Positions 1 to 11,715 of a stretch of 19,141 nucleotides of DNA are shown in pieces. Source of the DNA: Conidiobolus incongruus B7586 (taxonomy: Eukaryota > Entomophthoromycota > Entomophthoromycetes > Entomophthorales > Conidiobolaceae); NCBI GenBank assembly GCA_000697335.1, contig JNEM01013748.1:1-19141 (forward strand), read 5' to 3'. Numbering within the stretch: the stretch's first letter is position 1; the number at the start of each line of letters is the position of its first letter. The translations under genes were made by a program, and so were the position numbers. The notes beneath the pieces are model-generated. The model searched no databases. It was not told the DNA's origin and saw only the letters and a program-made list of their open reading frames with translations.

Positions 1-469
1 ATTCCTTCGGAGCTATTGTGAACTGTTTCTCCTTCAAGACCCAGCATTTTAGGGATAGAAGGACCACAAATATCAATATCCATTAAACCGACCTATAAAT
101 ATGTAAGGATTTGATAAAATTTCGGAGAAAATTTCAAACTACCTGAGTTTCTTCATTTTGAGATAAAGCAAAAGAGAGCTGACTTGAAAAGGTACTCTTT
201 CCAACACCGCCCTTTCCTGAGAGAACTAAGATTTTCTTTTTAACATTCTTCAACCTATCTTTGATAATTGGAATATCTGGATCGGGTCCTTTGGGAGCTT
301 CGGCACAAGCCTTTTGGTTAGGACATCCAGCACAGGCTGAAGCAGTTCCGGCCTTGTCGCTGTTTGTTCCCTATAAATATTACATCAAAGCTGTGTCATT
401 ATATAAATATGAAAGTATAATTACTGGACAATGTTGTGGTGCGTTTTCAGGGACTTGGGATTGAGTCAT
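1..469 (-). CDS. NBP35: Cytosolic Fe-S cluster assembly scaffold NTPase Nbp35 (NUBP1), partial
   Basis: Nbp35 is the P-loop NTPase scaffold that, with Cfd1, assembles 4Fe-4S clusters for cytosolic and nuclear proteins. Seen: start codon at 469-467; exons 425-469, 143-370 and 1-92 (continuing past the window); introns 371-424 and 93-142, both GT...AG and phase 0. The 121 visible residues carry the N-terminal ferredoxin-like motif C14-x13-C28-x2-C31-x5-C37, which marks Nbp35 and is absent from Cfd1. A deviant Walker A GKGGVGKS follows at residues 67-74, and then the MDIDICGPS stretch after intron 2. The family is about 330 residues, so roughly two thirds, including the C-terminal CxxC, lies outside the window. 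The gene is divergent from SPT20 across a 2.6 kb spacer. Family assignment is very secure; splice sites are my reading. Confidence 0.95.
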
Positions 470-1464
470 GTTAATTTAATATAACTTGATATATGCAAAG
501 ATAAATGAATGGGTGATATAAACTAACAATTTACAGTGATGATACGATTGCTTAGATAAATTTAATAATATACAATAAAGTCAGAATTATTGATTTGGCT
601 TGACTCATTCATCGCGTTATATATTATTATTAATGAATAAATTTGTGGGATTTATATCAATCATAAGATTGCAAAAGAAGTGGATTATTACAGATTAAAC
701 AGATGATTGATCATATTGATTTGTAATACAAGTCATGTTCAAAAATTGAATAGATTTAATAATTTAATAGATTTAATTATCATAACATACGATATTCAAT
801 CATTATAAATATAAACAATGATATCCAATAATATTAACTATTTATATAAAGATTTATTTTTCTTTAATAAATAATTCATATCAAGTTTGATTAAATTCAA
901 TATTCCAATGTTGGCTTCAGATATACATATTAAAGACTGGTTATAAGTAGAGATTTATGAGAAAATAGTTTTTTGTTGGTTTATAATTTTGCTTGATGCT
1001 TTAACTTCCTAATTGATATTTATTGCACATAGTTATTATTTATTCAGCATGCTATATGATTTGAAATTATATTAATTCAAATAATATAATCAATCATTTT
1101 ATTAATTGATTTTCTATCTTCATTTTCATGACTATCATTTGATATTTTTATTATTGATAAATGATGTAGCTGATGCATTATAATTCATGTATAAATTAAT
1201 TCTATTGAACTATATTATCCAGTGCTAAAAGTAATTAGTCAAAATTGCAAAACTAATCTTCACTAAAGCAGTTGCATATACATTAATCATTCATATTCCT
1301 CAAAGTTTGTATATGTGTGATTGTATAAAAACAGCACTACTTATTAATAAACTTAAATATAAAGAAATCAGTAACTATTAAGTAATTTTCTATTCCAAAG
1401 ATATATGCATTTACATTTTAATTAAATATAAATAAAATCTCTGTTGAAATTATATTAATTACCC

Positions 1465-1509
1465 AAATAATAATAATATTAATAATATTAATAATAATAA
1501 TAATAATAT
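1465..1509. repeat. AAT/ATT trinucleotide microsatellite
   Basis: A run of AAT units broken twice by an ATT-phase shift lies in the NBP35-SPT20 spacer. It is non-coding and of the kind that varies in length between strains. Confidence 0.85.
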
Positions 1510-2762
1510 ATTAAAATGAAAAGTCAGTGATATTAAAACCTTCTGAACTTCCAAAGAAGGATATGCCTTATGGAGAATGAATTATCAATAGTTAACTAAT
1601 ACAATTTAACTGACATTGATTATAATGATTGTAACTCATAATTAATTATTTTATTATTCATCTTTTAAAAATTAATATTCATTTCAAGTTCTATCCAAAA
1701 TCAAAACTGAAATTAAACCTTCACTTTCATATATATAATTTAAAAAGTTTTTATTCAAATTAATAAAAAAGTATAATTTTGTTAAGGGTGAATACAAATA
1801 AGGTTACTGATAATATGATCTAAATATTAAATTCCTTAAATTTATTTCAGTATATTTTAAAAATATAATAGATTAACGCCAAAACAAGCATAATACCCCA
1901 ATATTGGAATGCTAAAATGGAATCAAGTAATTGAACAGTCTTCATTATTTCTAAATTACCAATATATATGACTTGCAATGATATTAGGAATTAAATGCTC
2001 TCTTCAGATTTTATAACATTCTGTCTAATAATTACATTGTTGGATTTAAGAATATAATTGAATTTTTGAGATAATGAAAAGGTATAAATTTTTTCATAAC
2101 CACATTCAGTTTGTGCTCAAATAATGGTGGACATCTTTCCTTTTCCATGACCTTGAACCTGTAATCCAAGACGAAATAAGAAAAATATTGCAGTGTTTTC
2201 TTTTCACATTATCTGGAATAAATATATTTATCTATTGACAATGATAATTTTACATGAGATCATTAAAGTTTGACTGTTTTAGATCAATATAAATCAATTT
2301 TTTATATCACATATTGATAAACATAATTTCAAGATGAAAACCAAAATGAAAAATGTATAGTATATAAATGCTGAAATAGAATCCTTTTTTAATTCATATT
2401 TGGATTACATTTCATGGAACATTTTGAATTTGAACAAATTTATCATATTCACTATGCTACATATATTAGATGTCGTTATGACTTATTTTTCAAAGTTTTG
2501 ATCTATTATTTAAAGTATATAATACATAAATATACTAAACTTAATTATATTACTATTAATTCAAGGATACTAAAATTATTTACAAAATTATAACTATGAA
2601 TATTTGCATTTGATATGGATGTTTAGTTTAAATATAATTTCAAATAAAATGGGACTTTGTCATGTGATAAAATATAAAAATGGGCCAATCAAACCCAATG
2701 TTTTGGTAAAATAAATGAAAAAATTTGTCTCCACAACAGAATTATATTGAAAAATAAAATGG

Positions 2763-2770
2763 TATAAATA
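2763..2770 (+). promoter_or_regulatory. Possible TATA box upstream of SPT20
   Basis: TATAAATA lies 344 bases before the SPT20 start codon, in a slightly less AT-rich pocket. If used, the leader would be long or would contain an untranslated intron. In DNA this AT-rich a chance match is quite likely. Confidence 0.25.
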
Positions 2771-3113
2771 GTCGTTGGTTATTCAGATTGAATATATAAA
2801 CCTTTGTTTCCCAGTCCTTAAAAAAAGAATCAATAATTTAGTAAGTTCAAATTTAATTTTGCATTCATTCAGTTTATTATTCAAAAATCAATATGAATCA
2901 TCCTTATTAATCATAAATAATAGTTTGACGTCCCTATTCCTTTATTAATTGGTATTTATATTTGGTTAGGATAGTTGATTCCATTTTAACCATTGAACTC
3001 GGTGCCGTGTTTTTAATATTATATTACTTTATATCTTCATAAGTGGGTTTTGGATTATCGAAACTCAATTTTTAACCTTTATACTTGCTATATTTTTACA
3101 CTAAACTGATTCA

Positions 3114-6100
3114 ATGAAAACCGATTCAAAACGTATTGCACCGAGGCCACTTCAACAAGCCCCTGCCCCTCAGCATTCAAATTGGAAACCGATATCAGTT
3201 GCACCTGCACCACATAGCTCAGCAGCAGCCATTAATCCGGTTTTTATGAATTCAACCGTACCCTCCATTGCAAACAATCAATCAACAACTATAATTCCAC
3301 ATACATCACCAAAAACCACTAATGCCACCAATACTAATACCACCCAAAGTAACGAAAAAACTACTTTGAACAATCAAGGCTTAAATGTAATATCTGTAAT
3401 ACCTAATGCAACTACAACGAAACGAAAAAGTGAGCAAATACGCGTACAATCATTATTCTAAATGCTAATTTTTTTATTTAGATTCTAAATCAGATTTCTC
3501 CAATTCTACTGTTGCAAATTCGAATTCAAATATAAACTCTAGTGCTACTAATATTAATACTCCACAAAAGCCTAATGCAAATATTGCTGGTCAAGTTCCT
3601 GTGAAGAGGCCGTTTACTAATTTAAGAGCTGTATGCATTACTCCTTGGCTCCTTTTCTATTGTAATTAATTTGAATTTTTAGGGTAAACCAGTTCCTGCC
3701 TGGTTACAAGCTGCATCATCAAGAGATCCCTTGACGAATTTTACTATTCCTAAGGCTATTCCTCCTAATTCCAATTCTAATCAAGCTTCTAAAAATAACA
3801 GTTCAATTAATTTGAAAAATGGAACTGAAGTAATTTAATTATATTCACTCCTAAATATATATTCTAACTATGTGCTTTCTAGATTAGAGCAAATGGTAGA
3901 GGTACTGGATACCCCTGTATTATCTTATCCTACTTTATATTAAATCCAATACAATAGATTTCTATAGTGCTCATTTAGATAGAACAGACAGAAATGCTTA
4001 TATTCCTAAAAAACCAATCTTAAAAGTCCATGTTTTTGCTACTCATTTAAAATTTGAAGGACAGGTAGACTTTTATATGATCATGATTGTTATTCGCTTT
4101 TCTGAACTTATTCTATAGCCCGGAACTTCTTCCCTTGATGGCCCTCTAAAGGTTTATATTTTTAAATTAATTTATTTAATTTTTTAATTTATTTCAATTG
4201 TAGAATTTCGTAGAATGTCTAGATAATCGAGAACTTCCTGCTACTTTACTCGATATATTTGATAAATCAAACTATTTATATATAAAAGGTATATGCCCAT
4301 TATTAAAATGATAATGATTGAGTATTAAAATGTCATTTCATTAGGTTGCTTAGTTGTTGATATGATCGACTACCGTTCATCTCCAAAAAATGATAGAGGA
4401 GTTAACTCTCGTATTTTCCTTCAACCAACTTCAAAATCTATTTGGGCCGACGTTTGTCGACTACAATCCCAAACAGGACAGCCTTATAATGAACAAAATG
4501 CATTAGAGATTGAATCACAGCTTTTGGTGAGTAATATATTAAATTTTACATGGATTTTAATTAAACTTTAATTTAGTTAACTTTTGAACCCGAGCTCGAT
4601 TTATCTCCTAACCCAACAGCTTCTACGATATCTAACATACTACACTATCGTGAGACAGTACAGCAAAAGAATAATAAACGACCACACAGCGCTGTGCAAA
4701 CTGAAGCACAAAAATCCGATCAGCAAGAATTTTCTAAATTAATGAGACTAATGGACAATGTAATTAGATTAATCATTATTTTTTCACTGACATTAACCAT
4801 TTTTTAGGATCGATACAATACGCCATTTTCACCTTCGTAAGTTTTAAATTTTTTTTATTTTTATGTATTCTAATATCTTTATTAGATTTGATCTTATTAA
4901 ATATCTCAAACAATACCGAACAAATAAACAAAACGAAGACAGTATTCCATCATTGGCTTGTGACTCTAAAACTACTAAAGGTTATTAATGGAAATATTTT
5001 TACCTAGATAAGCTTTAATAACTTTATTATTAGGCTATCAACCTCTTCCAAAAGGTTACAATATTATTCGTTCTATTAGATTCAAGAAAGAAATGACCCA
5101 AGGTAAAATGCCAATTAGTAAAAATTTGACATTGTATTAATATAATAATAGGAACAATTTATTCGCTCATCAATCTTTATCATTTGTCAACAAATCGTTT
5201 CGAGATATGTTTACGGTACGGTACTCAGGTAGATACTTCTCTCAATGGTAGGACTATCAAAATACCTGTTTCAAATGCCACTACTGCCTTAGCACATCTT
5301 GAAAATCTGAAGGCACATTATAGTCTCTCTCATCAGCTTGTTTCAGATATTACATCCCCTTTCTATCCTACATGCATTCCCTCAGCTAGAAATTCACAAA
5401 CTGTTTCTGTTAACAACAACAATCAAGCAATGCAACCTTCTGCTCATTCAGTTTTCTTACCAAACACTCTAGGCCAACAAGCAGGTACCACTGTCCCTCA
5501 AGCAGCACATTTTAATACACAAGTCCAAAATCAAGCCCTTGCTCAATTGCAGTTACAACAAATTAATCAGCGTCGCCAACAATCATTGAAAAATCAATCA
5601 ATCGCGACTACTGACCAATCTACTGGAACAAATTCAGCTTCTGCAAATCTCACACCTACACCAGAGCCCAATGCTACAGCAGACAATAATGGGCAACAAA
5701 CTACTGGTACTGGTGCTGCTGTCACTACCTCAGCACCCGCTTCTTCTACAGCCATCCCAGCTTTAAATCCTGCGTTGGCTACTCAAGCTGCAGCTCAACC
5801 TCAAGGGCCAGTTCGCAACATTTTCCCAAGAATTACTCAACAGCAATTTTTGGCCCTTCCGTTGGATAAGCAACAAGCATTAATGCAATACATAGCTGCT
5901 AATCAAGCGAATATTCAATATTCTCAAAATATGATGGCAAATGCAAATCATGCCCAAAATGCAAATAACGTTAATGTGAATCAAAATGTTCAAACACCTC
6001 AAGCTGCACAAACACCCCAACAAAATCCTCAAATACCTCCTACTCCTGTAAACAATTCTAACTCCACATCCAATCCACAGCTTCCGCAATCACCTGCTAA

Positions 6101-6863
6101 TCCTGCAATGGCAATGGGCAATCAAACTCTTGTAAGACCCCAAGCTAATCCTAATTTAGCACCTAGACCACTAGGAGCTACTAATACTGCCGATACAATA
6201 GCAGCACAGCAGCTTTATCGTCAGAATTTGATCCAGCAGCAAGGACTGAATGCAATACAAGCTCAATTAATGGTAATTTTATTTTTTTTATTTTTACACT
6301 ATAATTTAACACAATTATTTTAGCAAATTCGCCCTCGTCCCAATCCACAAATGAATCCTGCTATGACTCCTGAAAGTAACTACATTTTTACTAATTCTAA
6401 TTTACTTGTCCTAACTCGTTCAATAGTTATAGCGCAATATCGACTAATGCAGCAATATCAACAAATGCAGGCCAGAATGAGAAATTGGCCTGGAGGAAAC
6501 GCAGGACCTGGTACTCCCGGAAATTTTACTTCACTACCTAACCAAACCACAGCATTACCTGCTCAATCCAATACTATCAACCAACAAAATATCACCGCTA
6601 ACAACATGGTTCAGGATTTCAACAATGCAAACAATCCTAGTCTAACAAACAATCGACCACGCCCAATTCCTCAAAATCTGGGGACTGCTCAGCATCCTCG
6701 TCCAATCATGCCTAGACCATCACAATATCAACCCATTGCAATGGCACCCCCTCATCCGTCTGTTAGACCTGTTAACGGCATCTATCGTCCTCTTCCTATT
6801 CGACCCTCCTCTACCAATAATACTCTACCATCTAGCCCTCATCCACCCCCATCCAATTGCTAA
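3114..6863 (+). CDS. SPT20: SAGA complex subunit Spt20, 15 exons
   Basis: Spt20 is a structural subunit of the SAGA transcription coactivator in the nucleus. Exons: 3114-3429, 3482-3630, 3683-3829, 3883-3916, 3979-4064, 4119-4151, 4204-4288, 4345-4526, 4577-4759, 4808-4836, 4886-4980, 5034-5102, 5152-6272, 6324-6375, 6433-6863. They sum to 3012 bases, 1003 residues plus stop, and every junction keeps frame. An in-frame TAA lies 12 bases before the ATG, supporting this start. The Spt20 family domain spans about residues 225-530: LKVHVFATHLKF near 231-242, ELPATLLDIF, GCLVVDMIDYR at 284-294, and a C-terminal part with RFEICLRYG. The N-terminal 200 residues are Asn/Thr/Ser/Pro-rich; from about 530 to the end the protein is Gln/Asn/Pro-rich low complexity, typical of coactivators. 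Three exons are only 29-34 bases. Intron 14 (6376-6432) is 57 bases and stop-free, so its use is uncertain. Confidence 0.92.
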
Positions 6864-7561
6864 GAATATATAGTAATTCACTTTATTTATTTATTTCAAT
6901 ACTACAAAATCATACCAATAATCATACATCATCAACTAAGCATTTAAATCAAACAGTATTTAAACTTGATTTGCATTTTATAATCATGTGTTTGTATTGT
7001 ATAATATTTTATAATAAATCTGTACATTAAAGCTATTAATAATTTTTAAACTTATTTAAATATATAAGTAATTCAGCATAAAGTAGCAGGTTTTTTATAT
7101 TCATTGCATACAATTGAAATAGAACAATTGGTGGTATTGATGTTATTTTCCAGTCTAATTTTAATCATGAACAAAATTTCATCACTTTTGTTTAATGATT
7201 CTAAATAAGCAGTATATAAAATTTACTATTTTATGTATTATAAATTATTAATTTCTTATCATTTCATATTTTTATTCGGAACTAATATTTGATGTATTAA
7301 AGTATTTTTTATGAATTGAATTCAGATTTTCCCAATATATGCAAGCTTTAGAAAATTTGTATTTGGAATATTTATATGACATAATTCTTGATAAGATTCT
7401 AAAAGTAAACCATGACAATAATGATAATATGTATAACAAGATCCGTCCTTTATAATTTATAAGTAAATTACTAGTTGGCATGATATAAAATGGAAAATAA
7501 AAAAATTAATTAACATTTCTAATAAATATATTTATAATGGTAGTTTGTATTAAAATTGATT
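6864..7561. other. Convergent spacer between SPT20 and mS29
   Basis: About 700 bases of AT-rich DNA hold the 3' ends of two convergent genes. An AATAAA at 7013-7018 could be the SPT20 poly(A) signal. I saw no exact AATAAA just after the mS29 stop on the minus strand. Nothing in the open frames here looks like a protein. Confidence 0.65.
7013..7018 (+). terminator. Candidate poly(A) signal of SPT20
   Basis: AATAAA lies 150 bases after the SPT20 stop codon. The hexamer is common by chance in such AT-rich DNA, so it is only a candidate. Confidence 0.35.
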
Positions 7562-9330
7562 TTAAGCTTTGATTTTACAAGCTTCAGAAAACTTCTTGGG
7601 ATTACCGTGGGACATAATATGCTTTTTGAAAACGGATTGATCATCGAGTTCTATATTAATAAAATAGTTAGTAAATTGGTTATATTAATATTATTTAAAC
7701 TATATACCTTCAAAATAGCTATTGACATCTTTATGTAATTTAGCAACGGCTTTAGCTTCAGCCAAGGTGTAGAAAGCGGGGATATATCTAGTGAATTTGG
7801 CACCGGAAGCGGAAACAAGGGACTTGGAGGTGGAGGTATGATCTTTAGGTTCAAAGGTTCCAAACTCTTGAGAGCGGTGTAAGGTATCTAACCAAGAAGT
7901 AGCACCAATTAAGGTTCCCTTCTTCTATGATATCACTGGTAAATGATATGGTACATTGAATATATAATGATAATCTTACGAATTTGCGCTTTCCTTCGAT
8001 GATATCGGTGAATTGAGTTATTAATTGTGATTGGTTAGCTTTGAGAATTTGATTTTCGGGATTATAGTAAGCGGAATCTCCGTATAAGACATTGATTTCA
8101 TCAATGGCAATCAAGACATTGACACTAGTGAAAATATCAGTCAAAACTTAAAAGATATGGATGAAATGAGTGTATACCTATCTTGAGTGGAGATGATATC
8201 TAAAAATTCGTTGAAAACTTGATGAGATAAATCATTGTCATTGACACCAATGCTCAAAAGCTTATCAAGGGAACTTCCCTTAGCAACTTTAGTCTTTCCA
8301 AAGGTCAAGTCTTTATCCAATTGAATCTACGCAAAGAGTGAGATATTAGCTATTGGGTCATGTATATCAATTACCTTATTCAAAGTCTCGGCATTGTTAG
8401 ATAAGATTTGTTTTAACAATTGGCTGGTGAGTTCATTTTGGGAATAGGTCTTAGTGGCGGGGGCGGATTTGTAGCCTTGAGATCCGTTAATCCATTGGTA
8501 AGCTATAAAATATGTCAATAGCATATTTTATGAAATGGGTTAGTTATATTACTGTTAGGAGAATAAATGACAATAGAATCTTGCTTTTGATAAGCGTTGA
8601 CAACTGTTTGTAACAAAAGAGCACTCTTTCCAGATCCAGATTCACCATCTAAAATACATTAACTACTGAATTAAATAAATCAACTATAATCAGTTTACCA
8701 ATAATAATAGGAAGTTTACTATTTTCTTGAATTAATTTTTGAATATCAAAATAACTCTGTCTTAATAAAAGGACAGGAGCTAACAATTGAAACTAAATAT
8801 TTATATTAATTTTGATTAAATATTGATATAACATGACGTATATACTTGTTTGGCCAAATGTTTAGGAACTTTAGTCATTTCATAGTTTCCGATAATTTCG
8901 TTGGATAAAGTTAAAAGAGAACCAATGTTTTCAGGTTTAGTATTTTCCTATTAATAATATTAATTCTATATGATTTATAATATAGACATAGATATTACCA
9001 AGTCAAAAGGTTTAGTATTAGGGACTAATAATCTCTTAAAAGGCCATGAACTAGCATCGAATTCTTCAACGCCGGGACCCTATTTATAATTAATAAAAAT
9101 AATAATGAATTATATTAGAATATTACTTTAACTTCAACACGAGTGGTGGTTTTTTTAAAAGCTCTAGTTTTTTTAGCGGCACCAACTAAACCCATATTAA
9201 TCGTATGATATAAGGTTTATATACAATAGAATATACCAGCTTTGAATAAATTGGCACTAGTTTGAAAATTTCTGACTTGATTAGAATTAATAGATCTGAT
9301 CAATCTTTTAGCCAAATATAATCGATTCAT
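7562..9330 (-). CDS. RSM23: Mitochondrial small-subunit ribosomal protein mS29 (DAP3/Rsm23), 11 exons
   Basis: mS29 is the nucleotide-binding P-loop protein of the mitochondrial ribosome small subunit. Exons in reading order: 9237-9330, 9127-9185, 8999-9079, 8846-8947, 8699-8792, 8553-8648, 8375-8502, 8178-8326, 7980-8124, 7708-7924, 7562-7650. They total 1254 bases, 417 residues plus stop, with all junctions in frame. Introns are 47-57 bases. Residues 1-30 are basic and Ser-rich, without acidic residues, fitting a mitochondrial presequence. Walker A is GESGSGKS at 145-152; the Walker B-like strand is VLIAIDEIN at 271-279; IGATSWLDTLHRSQ follows, as in DAP3 proteins. Human DAP3 is 398 and yeast Rsm23 450 residues, so the length fits. 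The acceptor at 7925-7926 was chosen because it keeps frame and gives KKGTLIGA. The gene is head-to-head with COQ6. The symbol follows the yeast name. Confidence 0.92.
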
Positions 9331-10067
9331 TATTCCCAAATATAAATATTAATAATTAATGATTAAAAAAGTCTATAATAATACTAAATGATTTCAATTA
9401 ATACTATTTGACGTATTAAATTATTTCAACTGTTATTTTTTGTATTATTGTATTATTTTTTATTGGATTTGTGGTAAATAAAATTTTATATTGGATTGAA
9501 ATGATTTGATATTGTGGGATTTTTGGAATATAGTTAACTTTAAAAACTTAGGACTAGTATATAATTCTCAAATCAGATTATTAAATATTATTTTTATATT
9601 ATCAATAAATATGCTATTTTTCTAAAATTAAGACTGGTTTCAATAAATATTAACAATATAATTTTTTTGAATAAATAACTATTTTATTTTTGATGTATTT
9701 TATTACATATTTAAAATAATAGAAATACAAGAATTTATTAATTCATCATAATACAAGTGGTTAAATATCTGTTGCATTATATATAATTGCACTAACATAA
9801 TTAGAATATTCAAAACAATTGTTAGCTATATAATATATGATATATATTGCTAATAATTCAATAAATTTTGCATTCAAAAATAATTTAATTATTTTAATTC
9901 CCATAAATTTTTAATTATTAACTAATGAAATTAGAATATTTAAAATGGATTACATCATAATCAAAAATAAAATATATTAAAAATTAAATCATTAAAATAA
10001 CAATATAAAAACGATCATAATATTAACTCAATAATTGAAAAAATATAAAAGATATTAAATTTTTTAA
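9331..10067. promoter_or_regulatory. Divergent promoter region of mS29 and COQ6
   Basis: This 737-base AT-rich spacer separates the start codons of two divergently transcribed genes whose products both act in mitochondria. It must contain both promoters. A TATAAAA at 10004-10010 lies about 58 bases before the COQ6 ATG. I could not pick out a clear shared regulatory motif, and no coding segment is visible. Confidence 0.55.
10004..10010 (+). promoter_or_regulatory. Possible TATA element of COQ6
   Basis: TATAAAA is located 58 bases before the COQ6 start codon, a plausible distance for a short leader. AT-richness makes chance occurrence likely. Confidence 0.25.
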
Positions 10068-11680
10068 ATGACACGTTTATTTCAGTATATTTCTAAAATT
10101 TCCAAAATTGGTCAATCTCCTATAATAAAAATTAATCAGTTGAGAAGTATAACTACTCTTTCTCATAATCACGCTAAAGAGAGTGATGTAGTAGTAGTAG
10201 GTGGTGGTGCCGTTGGTTTGGCTATTGGCTGCGCTTTAGGTAATTATAAAAAATTTATAATAAATATAATAACATTAATATTATTACAGGCCAAAAATTA
10301 CTCAATAGCCCCTTGTCTAAATTACCTAATATATCGATCATTGATAGAAGTGCTTTAGAAGTCAAAAGCTTACCTACCAGCCAAAATGGAGATATTTTAT
10401 ATAGTAATAGAGTTATTTCTTTAGCCCAGCAAAATGTACAATTTTTAAAAGGTAATTATAAATTATATAACATTAATTATATTATTTTTGATGTATTATA
10501 ATTTGTAGATATTGGTGCATGGGAATTAATTGATCACCAAAGAATTACTCCTTTCAAAGACATGAAAGTGGCCGATGGTAACAGTGCTGGATTTATTCAT
10601 TTTGATTTACCTTCGAGTATTATGCATCAGATGGGTTATATAGTTGAAATTTCTAATTTACAGAATGCTCTCTTGCTCAGATTGAATCAGTTGAAGCAAC
10701 GCTTGGATATTGACATATTGGATAAGTCAGATGTTATTAATATTGCCAAATCTGATAAGGATTCTAATTGGCCTCAATTGGAACTTTCTGGTGATAGGTT
10801 CTTGAATTGTAGATTATTGGTATATATATTATTCCTTTAAATTTGATATATGCTTATGTTTTATATGTAGATTGGAGCTGATGGTGCTCAATCACCTGTC
10901 AGAAAATTCGCCAATATTGAATCATTTGGATGGGATTATGATCAGCTTGGGTTGGTTGCCACTTTACAAACCAAGTCACTTTCCAATCACACTGCTTACC
11001 AACGCTTCTTACCCACTGGACCCATTGCACTCCTACCTCTCAATCAAAACCAGCATTCTCTCGTATGGTCTACACGCCCTCACATCGCCCCCCATTTGAA
11101 GAACCTATCACCTGAACTATTTGCCAAGCTCGTGCACGCTGCTTTCACAGCATCTGTGCCAGATCTCGAATTCTTAGTCGAAAGAGCCACTCAAAAAGAC
11201 TTGACTTCAGAAGACTTAGACTTATCTTGGAGACCTAAGCTTGAAATCGAATACATTAACGAATTCCCTGAAATTGTTAATGTTCAAGACAATTCTAGAG
11301 CTATGTTCCCCCTCAAACTAAGACATGTTGAAAAATACTGCGAAAATCGTTTGGCTTTAGCAGGTGATGCTGCTCACACTGTTCACCCTTTAGCTGGCCA
11401 AGGTCTCAACTTGGGTCTTGCCGATGCCAAATCTCTAGCATCCACACTCGCTCACGGCCATGTCACAGGACAGGATCTAGGATCTGTGCACCTTCTTAAC
11501 CGCTACGCCTCTGAGCAATATACCAAGAATTTAGTGATGCTAGGTGCTACCGACAAATTATACCGCCTCTTTACCAACGATAGCGACATATTAGCTCAAG
11601 TACGAGAATTTGGCATCTCCGTATTCAATCAATTGCCAGGCTTAAAGAATTATTCCATCAAACACGCTATGGGATTATAA
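10068..11680 (+). CDS. COQ6: Ubiquinone biosynthesis flavin monooxygenase Coq6, 4 exons
   Basis: Coq6 is the FAD-dependent monooxygenase that hydroxylates the C5 position of the ubiquinone ring on the matrix side of the inner mitochondrial membrane; in yeast electrons come from ferredoxin and its reductase. Exons: 10068-10239, 10290-10451, 10509-10819, 10871-11680; introns are 50, 57 and 51 bases. The sum is 1455 bases, 484 residues plus stop, all in frame. Residues 1-38 are basic, hydroxylated and without acid until E38, a mitochondrial presequence. FAD motifs: GGGAVG at 45-50, the DG motif IGADGAQSPVR from 216, and GDAAHTVHPLAGQGLNLG from 380. QRFLPTGPIALLPL is also typical of the family. 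Length matches yeast Coq6 (479). All introns lie in the 5' half; the last exon is long and less AT-rich. Confidence 0.96.
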
Positions 11681-11709
11681 CTCAATATATCTATCAACTA
11701 TTATAAAAA

Positions 11710-11715
11710 AATAAA
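11710..11715 (+). terminator. Candidate poly(A) signal of COQ6
   Basis: AATAAA lies 30 bases after the COQ6 stop codon, a common distance for a short 3' untranslated region. Confidence 0.4.

Larger units (their letters stand above)
470..3113. other. AT-rich intergenic spacer between divergent NBP35 and SPT20
   Basis: This 2.6 kb stretch must hold the promoters of NBP35 (leftward) and SPT20 (rightward). I see no convincing coding segment, tRNA or mobile element. It contains an AAT microsatellite at about 1465-1509 and a TATAAATA sequence at 2763-2770. CG dinucleotides are sparse but present throughout, unlike the right end of the window, so it does not show the same decay. It is long for a fungal divergent promoter and could hide a non-coding transcript or an untranslated exon. 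Confidence 0.7.

Noticed and set aside
2040-2170. Minus-strand stretch around 2050-2160 that reads about 40 codons without stop
   Set aside because: Short, without a start or family resemblance; weaker than the segment at 13406.
3971-3978. Alternative acceptor TATAG at about 3966 for SPT20 intron 4
   Set aside because: Using it brings an in-frame stop at once; the acceptor ending at 3978 keeps frame and leads into the Spt20 domain.
5880-6089. Minus-strand open frame inside SPT20 exon 13
   Set aside because: Antisense shadow of the Gln/Asn-rich coding sequence; it has no protein-like motif.
7272-7481. Minus-strand open frame of 69 codons in the SPT20-mS29 spacer
   Set aside because: Rich in Ile, Leu, Ser and Tyr as expected from AT noise, with no recognisable motif and no splice support.
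7556-7738. Plus-strand open frame of 60 codons over the end of mS29
   Set aside because: It runs antisense to the last exons and intron of mS29 and has only random AT composition.
7562-11680. Origin from an anaerobic rumen fungus, suggested by the very AT-rich spacers
   Set aside because: A mitoribosomal protein and Coq6 imply a respiring mitochondrion, which those fungi lack; the introns are also very short.
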